Of a stretch of DNA of 64,000 nucleotides, positions 1 to 7,113 are shown piece after piece. The notes beneath the pieces were generated by a model. It was not told the origin of the DNA and did not search any database. It saw nothing but the letters and a program-made list of their open reading frames with translations. The position numbers and the translations under genes are program-made. Numbering within the stretch: position 1 is the stretch's first letter; the number at the start of each line of letters is the position of its first letter. The stretch is from CADEEX01 sp964577955 (GTDB lineage Bacteria > Acidobacteriota > Vicinamibacteria > Vicinamibacterales > CAVVIG01): assembly GCA_964577955.1 (NCBI GenBank), contig CAZOAZ010000009.1:1-64000 (forward strand), read 5' to 3'.

Positions 1-1
1 G

Positions 2-40
2 GTGGATCACTTTCCGAGCGGCGAGTGGATCACTTTCCGA
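2..40. repeat. Tandem 16-bp repeat, possible IS21-type element end
   Basis: Two copies of GTGGATCACTTTCCGA lie at 2-17 and 25-40 with a 23-bp period. From memory, multiple direct repeats of this kind with a GTGGATCACTTTCC core occur at the ends of IS21-family elements. No istA or istB gene is inside the window, so the element body would have to lie to the left. The stop codon of the neighbouring minus-strand gene falls inside the first repeat. Confidence 0.45.
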
Positions 41-375
41 CCGGCGCGCCCACGACCCGATGTGATGATGTCCGGCTTCGAGAGCAGCGCTGGATGGCAC
101 TGACTCGGGTCGTAGTCAGTTGGCAGCCCGGTTTCGCGGTTGACGACCCACGACGCCTCCGCGCGCCGCGCTCCCAGCAAACTCCCCATCCCGCGCGGGT
201 TTACGCCAAGCAGTTCGGCCACGGCGCCGTAGGTCGCGCGGACGTGTTCGCGGTTCAGGAACGCCAGGATCCGCGGCAACGTCACCTGCCCGGCGCTGCG
301 TGCGAAACTCGGCTTGTTGCAAAGCGAACAGAATCGCGCGTCCATCCCGTGCGGACACTTCGCAAAAACTGCCAT
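7..375 (-). CDS. Hypothetical protein with MGMT-like DNA-binding fold, 3' end probably replaced
   Basis: 122 residues. The N-terminus holds a small Cys/His cluster (CPHGMDARFCSLC, about residues 8-20), possibly a metal knuckle. Residues about 33-75 (RATYGAVAELLGVNPRGMG) resemble the winged-helix DNA-binding segment of alkylguanine-DNA alkyltransferases (ATYGxVA...G...RxVG), but there is no PCHR active-site motif, so it is not an alkyltransferase. The start is supported by GGAGG a few bases upstream of ATG. The last dozen or so residues and the stop are encoded by the GTGGATCACTTTCC repeat, so the native C-terminus was probably cut off by an insertion. Function unknown. Confidence 0.6.
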   Translation of the reverse strand: MAVFAKCPHGMDARFCSLCNKPSFARSAGQVTLPRILAFLNREHVRATYGAVAELLGVNPRGMGSLLGARRAEASWVVNRETGLPTDYDPSQCHPALLSKPDIITSGRGRAGRKVIHSPLGK

Positions 376-530
376 CCTGACCTCCGACTCCCTGTCAATT
401 TCTGGCTAGGGACCAGCTCGCAACCTGGCACCGACCTGGCTCTACGGAGACGAAGGAACTCCTCGCCGGCTTCTGGATTGTGGCCTGGCGAATCTCGACT
501 CGCCGCGGCTGCGCCGCCGATGGAGATCTA

Positions 531-564
531 GGAACTAGGGGCTGGGGACTGGGGGCTGGGGCTG
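531..564. repeat. G-rich low-complexity tract
   Basis: Imperfect direct repeats of the words ACTAGGGGCTGGGG and GGGGCTGG lie in the gap between the hypothetical gene and the CapA-like gene. No gene or regulatory role is evident. Confidence 0.5.
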
Positions 565-609
565 AAGGTGTTCTTGCCCGCCCCGCCAGCCCTGCCCGCC
601 CCGCCCGCC

Positions 610-2118
610 CTACTGCTGTTGCTGCGAAGTAGACCGCGTTTGATCCACGCGGATGACGCCAACGTTGTTTTCGATCGTGAGCGTCGTCCCGAGCGGCTTC
701 GAGAGCGCGGCGACGCGCGACAGGATCTTCTGCGCCATCTCCGGCGACGGCGTGCGCGGCAGGCCGAGCTGTGAAATCGGTCCGTCCCACGCGCCGCTCG
801 TCGGATACAGCCGGACTTCGACGAGCTTGCCCTTGTCGTACTTGCTCTGCGCGACCATCGACTCGAAGTTGATCGGCCGCCAGGTCGGCGACACGCGGCT
901 CGCGACGTCGCTGTCGCCGCGCACTTCGCGCCCCTGCCAGGACCCGGACATCAGATCCGCGTCCATGTGCTGCCACTGATAGTAGAACTCGCCCATGCCG
1001 TAGAAGATCGGCTTGCCCTTGTAGATCTCGACGCCGCGCAGGACGTGGGGGCCGTGGCCGACGAACATGTCCGCGCCGTTGTCGATCGCCTGATGCGCGA
1101 GGTCGACGAGGAAGTTCGGCAGTTGATCCTCGAAGAGCCACTGCTGCGCCGTCACCGGTCCCTGATGGCAGTGACACGTGGCAATCATGAACTCCGACAG
1201 GTATTTGCCGTTCTTGATGCTGCGCAGGTTCTCGCGCAGATCGTTGGCGTCCATTTCGAAGCTGCGCGTCCCGGGAGTACCGATCTTGTACCAGACGCCC
1301 AGCAGCTGGACGCGATCGGCCGGCTCCGACGCCGGATCCGGCAGCACGGACGTGTTCGTCGTGCCGGTCGGCGCGGTGTAGGTCGCGCGCCGCAACGCCT
1401 TGAGCGCCGCGAGCTGCTCCGCGTTGACGTGGTAGAAGACCGTGAGATTGAGCGGATTGAGTCCCGGCCGTCCGCCGATGTTCCCCGTCCGGTACGTCGC
1501 GCCGCTTTCGACGCCGCCCGGGCTATGCGGGGCGTGCATCGCGACGAGGCCGACGCGTCCTTTCGGGCTGTCGTAGTAGGCCGGCGCGCGCGCCGCTTCC
1601 AGGTTCTTCCCCGTTCCGGCGTGCACAATCCCCGCCTTGTCGAGCTCCGCCATCGTCGAATACATGCCGTCGGTGTCGGAATCGAAGATGTGGTTGTTGG
1701 CGCGGTTCATCAGGTCGAAGCCCATCGCCTTGAGGCTCGGCGCAACGTCCTTGTCGCCCATCATGCCGCGCAGCGGACCCTCGAAATGATCGAGGTCGGC
1801 AAGATTGCCTTCCATGTTGCCGAACGTGACGTCGGCGTCCTTGAGCAGCTTGAAGATGTTCTGGAACTCGGCCGCCTCGAGCGACGCGCCGGTCCGCTTC
1901 ACCATCACGTCGCCGACGCTCGTGACCGTGAACGGCGCGAGCACCTTGGTGGCGAGGTTGGTCGCGGCATCGCGCGGCGCCTGCACCGGCGGCTCGCCGA
2001 ACCGCTGGCCCGATGCGGTGTTCTGCCCGTGACCGACGACGACAAACCAGGAGAGCGAGAGCGCGACGGCGGCGCCCGCTCCGACAGCCAGGGTGCGACG
2101 TGATCCAAATGCGCGCAT
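610..2118 (-). CDS. CapA-family metallophosphatase-like protein (PGA_cap)
   Basis: About 502 residues, secreted, with an N-terminal signal/anchor segment (hydrophobic residues about 8-27). It matches the CapA/PgsA poly-gamma-glutamate capsule family: SVGDVMV near the start of the domain, FGNMEGNLAD, NRANNHIFD and later VGHGPHVLRGVEIYKGKPIFYGMG. These motifs carry the Asp/Asn/His set of the calcineurin-like metallophosphatase fold. There is no capB/capC ligase nearby, so capsule synthesis is not supported; many stand-alone members are periplasmic hydrolases of unknown substrate. An ATG 54 bp further upstream reads through a REP palindrome; the ATG at 2118 is preceded by GAGGAG at 6-7 nt and is preferred. 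Confidence 0.8.
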   Translation of the reverse strand: MRAFGSRRTLAVGAGAAVALSLSWFVVVGHGQNTASGQRFGEPPVQAPRDAATNLATKVLAPFTVTSVGDVMVKRTGASLEAAEFQNIFKLLKDADVTFGNMEGNLADLDHFEGPLRGMMGDKDVAPSLKAMGFDLMNRANNHIFDSDTDGMYSTMAELDKAGIVHAGTGKNLEAARAPAYYDSPKGRVGLVAMHAPHSPGGVESGATYRTGNIGGRPGLNPLNLTVFYHVNAEQLAALKALRRATYTAPTGTTNTSVLPDPASEPADRVQLLGVWYKIGTPGTRSFEMDANDLRENLRSIKNGKYLSEFMIATCHCHQGPVTAQQWLFEDQLPNFLVDLAHQAIDNGADMFVGHGPHVLRGVEIYKGKPIFYGMGEFYYQWQHMDADLMSGSWQGREVRGDSDVASRVSPTWRPINFESMVAQSKYDKGKLVEVRLYPTSGAWDGPISQLGLPRTPSPEMAQKILSRVAALSKPLGTTLTIENNVGVIRVDQTRSTSQQQQ

Positions 2119-2130
2119 GGTTGACTCCTC

Positions 2131-2156
2131 GGACCGGCTGAAGCCGGTCCCTACCG
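2131..2156. repeat. REP-like palindrome, CTACCG subtype
   Basis: Perfect palindrome built on CCGGCTGAAGCCGG followed by CTACCG, just upstream of the CapA-like gene. It is one member of a family scattered through the window. Confidence 0.85.
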
Positions 2157-2199
2157 TTGCGAGTGCGCGCATGCTAGCAGAGGGGACGGATGATGGAAA

Positions 2200-2233
2200 C
2201 TTAGGATTTGAGGAACTCAGGAACTTAGTATTT
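2200..2233. repeat. AT-rich dispersed repeat (AGGAACTTAG words)
   Basis: Tandem words of the type ACTTAGGATTTGAGGAACTC. A second copy lies at 5254-5292. The local base composition is much lower in GC than the surroundings. Confidence 0.55.
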
Positions 2234-2256
2234 GCCTCAACTGGTTCTGGATCGCG

Positions 2257-2583
2257 GTGATGGCGGGCGCGCCGCCGGTCGCGGCGCTCGCCGTGGCGAT
2301 CCCGATCTGGCGGCTCCGGCAGACGATTCTCGGCAACATCGCCGGCACCGCGGTGATCTTCGGCACCGCCATCGTCCTGATCCTTCGCGAGTCGGCGGAA
2401 ATCCGGCGCGCGAGCGAAGCGTGCCTCGCCGCCCAGACCACGTGCTGGCCGGTGCCGCCAGAATTCACGCGCGACGTGATCTACGCCAGCATCGGCCTGG
2501 CGCAGGTGTTCGTGCTGTTCCTGGTGAGCCTCCGCGTCGAAGAACGCCTCCGCCGGCGCGACTACGCGCCCGAGTGGCGATAG
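2257..2583 (+). CDS. Small two-helix membrane protein, possibly 5'-truncated
   Basis: 108 residues from GTG at 2257 (an ATG follows at 2260). It has two hydrophobic segments: residues about 24-42 (ILGNIAGTAVIFGTAIVLIL) and about 78-95 (IGLAQVFVLFLVSL), ending in a charged tail. The open frame continues upstream as NWFWIA without a start codon or Shine-Dalgarno until it enters the AT-rich repeat at 2200-2233. The original N-terminus may therefore have been lost to that repeat. Family not recognised; it may be a remnant. Confidence 0.5.
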   Translation: MMAGAPPVAALAVAIPIWRLRQTILGNIAGTAVIFGTAIVLILRESAEIRRASEACLAAQTTCWPVPPEFTRDVIYASIGLAQVFVLFLVSLRVEERLRRRDYAPEWR

Positions 2584-2595
2584 CTCGACGACAGT

Positions 2596-2624
2596 CTTTG
2601 CCCTTTGCCCTTTGCCCTCTGCCC
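2596..2624. repeat. TTTGCCC tandem repeat
   Basis: Four imperfect copies of the heptamer TTTGCCC directly after the small membrane protein gene. No function assigned. Confidence 0.6.
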
Positions 2625-2812
2625 TACCAGGTTCCAGATACCCCCTACCCGTTTTCAGATAGCCGGCCGTCCGTGGTGTCCGATGAAGTCAGCCCGACCA
2701 GGCGGACGGGTAAAAAAGTACGAAAAATCACTGATTTCAGGCCCAAAAACGGTCGATGGTTCTGGTAGGATGGCACCCTGATTTGGGTGTGTTCACTGTC
2801 AGAAGGGAGCCG

Positions 2813-4216
2813 ATGATGGTTGCAAGAAATCCCTGGAGAACGAGTGCCCTGGCGGCCGGTGTGCTGCTTGCGTTCTCCGGCGTCGCGATGGCTGCTGACT
2901 CCGCCAGACAGGTCACGTTCTCGAAGGACGTGGCGCCGATTCTTCAGGCGAAGTGCCAGTCCTGTCACGAGCCGGGGTCAATCGGCCCGATGTCGCTGAT
3001 CACGTATCAGGAGACCCGGCCGTGGTCGCGCTCGATCAAGAACCGCGTCTCGACGCGGCAGATGCCGCCGTGGCATATCGACCGCAGCGTCGGCGTCCAG
3101 CACTTCAAGAACGACATGTCGCTCAGCGACGAACAGATCGAAACGATCGTCGCGTGGGTGGATCAGGGCGCACTCGAAGGCAACCGCGCCGATCTGCCGA
3201 AGCCGCGGCCGGTCGAGACCAAGCAGTTCTGGCAGGGCGAACGCGACGGTTACGGTCCGCCCGACCTGATCGTGCGCTCGCCGGAGTACGTGATGCCGGC
3301 CGTCAGCCAGGATCAGTGGTGGCGTCCGAGCGTGCCGATCGAGGGGCTCACCGAAGACCGCTGGGTGCGGATGGTCGAAATCCGTCCGACCAACATCCAG
3401 GGCCGGAAGATCCTCCATCACTCGATCGCCCACATCATCCAGAACCCGAACGATCCGGACGCTGATTCGTCGTTCAGCGGCACCGCGAGCGGTGGCCGGT
3501 TCCGCGATGCCGGCAACGATCCGCAGGCCGCGATCAACGCCCGTCCGTCGTTGATGGAATGGGCGATCGGCAAGGGCTACGACCGCTACATGGACGGCAC
3601 CGGCAAGTTGATCAAGCCGGGCCAGGGCATCTCCTGGGATCAGCACGTGCACGCCGTCGGCGAAGAGGTCAAGGCCGGTTCGGAACTCGGCATCTGGCTC
3701 TACAAGAAGGGCGAAGAGCCGAAGTACCGCAGCTACCTGATTGGTTTCACCGGCCTCAAGAACGGCCCGGGCGCGCTCGACATCCCGCCGAACTCCGTCT
3801 CGCACACGGAAGGCTTCACGGTGCTGAAGGAAAACACCCTCATCACCAACTTCCAGCCGCACTTCCATCTGCGCGGCAAGGCGATGCAGGTTGAAGCGAT
3901 TCTGCCGACGGGCGAGACCCAGGTCATCAGCTACGTCGACAACTTCAACTTCAACTGGATGACGAACTACATCTACGCGGAAGACAGCATCCCGGCCTTC
4001 CCGAAGGGCACCATCATCCACGTCACCGCCTTCTACGACAACACGAAGGCGAACAAGAACAACCCGGATCCGGATCAGTGGGTCGGCTACGGCGACCGCA
4101 CCGTCGACGAGATGGCCCACGCCTGGATGAACGTCGTGTACCTCAACGACGCCGACTACCAGAAGTGGGTGGCCGACCACAAGAAGCCGGCCGCCTCGAC
4201 GCAGAATCAGCAGTAA
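2813..4216 (+). CDS. Secreted cytochrome c domain fused to copper type II monooxygenase-like domain
   Basis: About 467 residues with a signal peptide ending near AMA-AD. A heme c domain follows (FSKDVAPILQ, CQSCH, and MPPW supplying a possible distal Met). The rest resembles the peptidylglycine alpha-hydroxylating monooxygenase (PHM) fold: a HH pair in ILHHSIAHII, a His-rich turn DQHVHAVG, the HFH pair in FQPHFHLRG, and a late Met near MAHAWM. In PHM these positions bind the two coppers. Substrate is unknown, and neither heme nor copper loading can be shown from sequence. It is one of three paralogues here (others at 31.8 and 49.7 kb). Start chosen at ATG 2813 behind AAGGGAG. A strong terminator follows. 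Confidence 0.75.
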   Translation: MMVARNPWRTSALAAGVLLAFSGVAMAADSARQVTFSKDVAPILQAKCQSCHEPGSIGPMSLITYQETRPWSRSIKNRVSTRQMPPWHIDRSVGVQHFKNDMSLSDEQIETIVAWVDQGALEGNRADLPKPRPVETKQFWQGERDGYGPPDLIVRSPEYVMPAVSQDQWWRPSVPIEGLTEDRWVRMVEIRPTNIQGRKILHHSIAHIIQNPNDPDADSSFSGTASGGRFRDAGNDPQAAINARPSLMEWAIGKGYDRYMDGTGKLIKPGQGISWDQHVHAVGEEVKAGSELGIWLYKKGEEPKYRSYLIGFTGLKNGPGALDIPPNSVSHTEGFTVLKENTLITNFQPHFHLRGKAMQVEAILPTGETQVISYVDNFNFNWMTNYIYAEDSIPAFPKGTIIHVTAFYDNTKANKNNPDPDQWVGYGDRTVDEMAHAWMNVVYLNDADYQKWVADHKKPAASTQNQQ

Positions 4217-4232
4217 GACGCGGAACGTCCGC

Positions 4233-4269
4233 GGGGCAGGCCTTGCAACCAGGCCTGCCCCTTTTTTTT
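4233..4269 (+). terminator. Rho-independent terminator
   Basis: An 11-bp perfect GC-rich stem (4233-4243 with 4251-4261), a 7-nt loop and a run of eight T. It lies 16 bp after the stop of the cytochrome/monooxygenase gene. Confidence 0.93.
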
Positions 4270-4333
4270 GGTCAGGCCGCCTTCATGCCCGGTGGTATCC
4301 TTCCCTTCGCGAAACCCTGAACAAGGACATCCC

Positions 4334-5248
4334 ATGGATCGACGAATGGCATTACGCCTGTGCGCTTCGATCATGCTGGCCGCCGGAGGCGCGCTGTTGT
4401 CGGCCCAACAGATACAGCTGCCCAGCGCTCCGCCGAAGCAGTTCGGCACCAGCATCTCGCCCGCCTACTACGGGTGGTACGACAACCCTGACGGCACGCA
4501 CAGCTTTTTGATTGGCTACTTCAACCGTAACACCGAGCGGGAGATGGACATTCCGATCGGCCCCAACAACAAGTTCGAACCGGGGGATCCCGATCGGGGA
4601 CAGCCGACGCACTTCATGACGCGGCGCCAGTACGGCGTCTTCGCGGTCACGGTGCCGAAGGACTTTCCCAAGACGCAACGCATCACCTGGACGCTGACGG
4701 CGAATGGCGTGACCACCACCGTCCCGTTCCACATGCACATCGACTACAACCTGACGCCGTTCAAGTCGCAGGAAGAAAGTCCGAACCGCGAATTCAACAC
4801 GCCGCCGGTCCTCCGCTTTGCGGCGGGCGGGCCGACGACGATTGGCCCCGGCGTGACGATGGCCCGGGCGATTTCGCGCACCGCCACCGTCGGCGTGCCG
4901 ATGCCGCTCGAGCTCTACGTCGACGACGACGCGCTGTATAGCAACGGCGGGAACGGTCCGCTGGGGAACGCCGGACCGGTGGTGAACGCCACGGTGTCCA
5001 AGTACCGCGGTCCGGGCACCGTCACGGTCGCCAAGCCGACGTTCGAGACGACCAAGGGCGGCAAGCCGCTCGAGCCGTGGAGCGGCAAGAGCGCGACCAC
5101 CGTCTCGTTCTCTGAGCCGGGCGACTACGTCCTGCACGTCTCGATCGGCGACTATTCAGGCGCCGGCGGCGGCGGCTCCGGCTGCTGCTGGACCAACGCG
5201 CTGGTGAAGGTCGCCGTTCGTGCTGGAGCATCGACGAACGGCAACTGA
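4334..5248 (+). CDS. Secreted hypothetical protein
   Basis: About 304 residues. A signal peptide (MALRLCASIMLAAGGALLSAQQ) is followed by a largely beta-type sequence with YYGWYDNPDGTHSFLIGYFNRN and a Gly-rich GAGGGGSGCC stretch near the end. No enzyme motif was recognised. Start at ATG 4334 behind AAGGA. The gene stands alone between two terminators. Function unknown; a periplasmic or surface location is inferred from the signal peptide. Confidence 0.75.
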   Translation: MDRRMALRLCASIMLAAGGALLSAQQIQLPSAPPKQFGTSISPAYYGWYDNPDGTHSFLIGYFNRNTEREMDIPIGPNNKFEPGDPDRGQPTHFMTRRQYGVFAVTVPKDFPKTQRITWTLTANGVTTTVPFHMHIDYNLTPFKSQEESPNREFNTPPVLRFAAGGPTTIGPGVTMARAISRTATVGVPMPLELYVDDDALYSNGGNGPLGNAGPVVNATVSKYRGPGTVTVAKPTFETTKGGKPLEPWSGKSATTVSFSEPGDYVLHVSIGDYSGAGGGGSGCCWTNALVKVAVRAGASTNGN

Positions 5249-5253
5249 GGGTT

Positions 5254-5292
5254 GAATTTTAGGATTTCAGGAACTTAGGATTTTAGGACTTA
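5254..5292. repeat. AT-rich dispersed repeat, second copy
   Basis: Words TTTTAGGATTTCAGGAACTTAGG, related to the copy at 2200-2233, placed just after a stop codon. Confidence 0.55.
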
Positions 5293-5302
5293 ACGCGACT
5301 GC

Positions 5303-5337
5303 AAACGGGCGTCGAAGATCTTCTTCGACGCCCGTTT
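5303..5337. terminator. Bidirectional terminator between convergent genes
   Basis: A 16-bp perfect stem (5303-5318 with 5322-5337) with a 3-nt loop, followed on the plus strand by TTTTGTTTTC. It sits between the converging genes at 4334-5248 and 5344-5694. Confidence 0.9.
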
Positions 5338-5343
5338 TGTTTT

Positions 5344-5694
5344 CTAGTGTTTGGGACCTGAGAAACCGACGACCGCCTCGGTGACCGAATCGGCGGTGTC
5401 GAACACGGTCAGCAGCTTCGTAATCGACATGACATCCGACACGCGGGCCGTGAGGTTCGTGAGGACGATGCGCCCTCCGGCGCGGGTGACCGTCGTGTAC
5501 GCCGAGATGACGGCGCCGAGGCCGGTGCTGTCGATCCGCGACAGTTTGGCCAGGTCCAGCACGATCTGGGTGTGCTTGTCGAAGACCAGGGAGTGAATCT
5601 TGTCGCGCAGCAGTTGATCGCCGTCGCCGATCATCAGCTGGCCGTGCAGTTCGAGCACTACCACCGATCCGACCATCTTTTGTTCGATCGTCAC
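5344..5694 (-). CDS. STAS-domain anti-sigma factor antagonist
   Basis: 116 residues, a single STAS domain of SpoIIAA/RsbV type. VVVLELHGQLMIGDGDQL is the first strand-turn, and RIDSTGLG carries the serine that the partner anti-sigma kinase phosphorylates in this family. In the known partner-switching mechanism the unphosphorylated form binds the anti-sigma factor. No anti-sigma kinase, phosphatase or sigma gene is adjacent, so the partner is encoded elsewhere. Start is GTG at 5694 behind a strong AAGGAGG. A TATAGT hexamer sits upstream but no matching -35 was found. Confidence 0.88.
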   Translation of the reverse strand: MTIEQKMVGSVVVLELHGQLMIGDGDQLLRDKIHSLVFDKHTQIVLDLAKLSRIDSTGLGAVISAYTTVTRAGGRIVLTNLTARVSDVMSITKLLTVFDTADSVTEAVVGFSGPKH

Positions 5695-5886
5695 GAGATC
5701 CTCCTTGTCTGCGCGCCTTGACTATATCGCTACTGGGCCCCGGGCCGACCGTCAACATTCATAAGACACTTGGACGTATCTCGGACCGACGGCGATCTGG
5801 CATGGCTGGGTCCCTGGGAATCATTGCGGTCCCGCTGGTGTTGCGCTAAAACCATGCGGCAGCTCCATTCTTAGCAGGGCCCTCAG

Positions 5887-6897
5887 ATGCGCTTCCTCAT
5901 TCCGTACGTCATCGTCGCGTCATTCGTCGCCGCTCCGTCGGCGCAGGCGCAGACCTCGCCCCAGGCTGGGCGACTCAAGATCGTCGTCGTCGAAGGTGAA
6001 GGCGCGGTGAACATCATCCAGGCGGGAACGGCCGTGGCCCCGGTCATCGAAGTGCGCGACCGGAACGATCAGCCGGTCGCCGGCGCGGTCGTGACGTTTG
6101 CCATCAGGAACGGCCGGGCGGGATTCAGCGGGGCGCGGACGCTCACCGTGACGACCAACGCGGTCGGGCGCGCGACAGCCTCCGGCTTCGCACCGACCGG
6201 TACAGGCGCCGTGCAGATCAGCGCCTCCGCGGTCGCGCAGGGTCAGACGGTGACTGCGACCATTGCGCAAATGAACGTCGCCACCGCCGCGCAAGCGGCC
6301 GGCGCGTCCGGAGCAGGCGGAGCGGGAGCCGGCGGGGCCGGCGGCGCGGGTGGAGGCGGCGGCATCGGCATCGGAACGGCGTCGGTGATCGGCGGCGCCG
6401 CGGTCGGCGGCACACTCGTCGCGCGAGAAGTGATTGGCGGCGAACAACGGTACGTCGGCTCGTTCAGCGTCACCTACGCCACTGTGTTCACGACGCGACT
6501 GCCGCCATTCAACACTTGCCAGAACAACCAGCGCAGCGACGGCACGATCACGCTCGTTTTGACGGAAGACAACGGCACCGTGACGGCAGAAGGCGTGATC
6601 GAGGCCACCGACTTCAACCTCTCAACCACATGCCCGAACGGTCCGCCACCGGGTCAGAGCGGATCGCCCGACCGCGACACTTTTACCATGACTGGAACGA
6701 CCGCCAACTTCGCGTACACCTTTCACGAGGCGCAGGCCACACCGAACAATGGCACGCAGGAGGATACGCTCACGATGACGGCCTCTCTGGCCAATGACGT
6801 CGTGACGTTGACGCTCTCGTTCACCGAGACGACATCCTCGCCCACAACAACGAGCATCCAGACGTTCTCCCAGCCGGTCACGCTGCGGCGGGATTGA
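5887..6897 (+). CDS. Secreted protein with bacterial Ig-like (Big) domain and Gly/Ala hinge
   Basis: 336 residues. Signal peptide up to AQA-QT. Residues about 30-130 form a Big-type immunoglobulin repeat (VEVRDRNDQPVAGAVVTF-like register, TNAVGRATASGFAPTG). A Gly/Ala-rich linker spans about 137-185 (GAGGAGAGGAGGAGGGGG). A C-terminal beta-rich domain contains two Cys that could pair. It is probably an outer-surface or periplasmic adhesin-like protein. The linker DNA is highly repetitive and could vary in length. A REP-like palindrome follows the stop. Confidence 0.7.
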   Translation: MRFLIPYVIVASFVAAPSAQAQTSPQAGRLKIVVVEGEGAVNIIQAGTAVAPVIEVRDRNDQPVAGAVVTFAIRNGRAGFSGARTLTVTTNAVGRATASGFAPTGTGAVQISASAVAQGQTVTATIAQMNVATAAQAAGASGAGGAGAGGAGGAGGGGGIGIGTASVIGGAAVGGTLVAREVIGGEQRYVGSFSVTYATVFTTRLPPFNTCQNNQRSDGTITLVLTEDNGTVTAEGVIEATDFNLSTTCPNGPPPGQSGSPDRDTFTMTGTTANFAYTFHEAQATPNNGTQEDTLTMTASLANDVVTLTLSFTETTSSPTTTSIQTFSQPVTLRRD

Positions 6898-6900
6898 TCG

Positions 6901-6929
6901 AATCCGGCTGAAGCCTGACGCCACGGCGG
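6901..6929. repeat. REP-like palindrome, degenerate copy
   Basis: AATCCGGCTGAAGCC followed by the GACGCCAC tail, immediately after the Ig-like protein stop codon. The right arm has diverged. Confidence 0.7.
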
Positions 6930-6981
6930 TCGCTGCGCACGCCTGCGCCAAACAGCGCGCGCAACGGCGCGCGCTTCGCGG

Positions 6982-7038
6982 CAATTCAGAAACGGACGCG
7001 TCCTCAAGTTGGACACACGCCAGCCGATTTCTGAGTTG
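6982..7038. promoter_or_regulatory. Long-spaced inverted repeat upstream of the cellulose synthase operon
   Basis: CAATTCAGAAACGG (6982-6995) and CCGATTTCTGAGTTG (7024-7038) are near-perfect reverse complements separated by about 28 bp, ending about 75 bp before the bcsA-like start. This could be a regulator site or an RNA hairpin. No promoter hexamers were convincing. Confidence 0.4.
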
Positions 7039-7113
7039 TCCCACTGATCGTCGACGGGCCGGCGCGCGCCGGGCCACGCGTCACGCCGCGGGCGTCACGT
7101 GGGACTGGACAGA

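Noticed and set aside
7..375. Functional O6-alkylguanine-DNA alkyltransferase
   Set aside because: The winged-helix resemblance is there but the PCHR active-site motif is absent.
610..2118. Capsule (poly-gamma-glutamate) synthesis locus
   Set aside because: Only the CapA-like domain is present; no CapB or CapC-type ligase neighbours.
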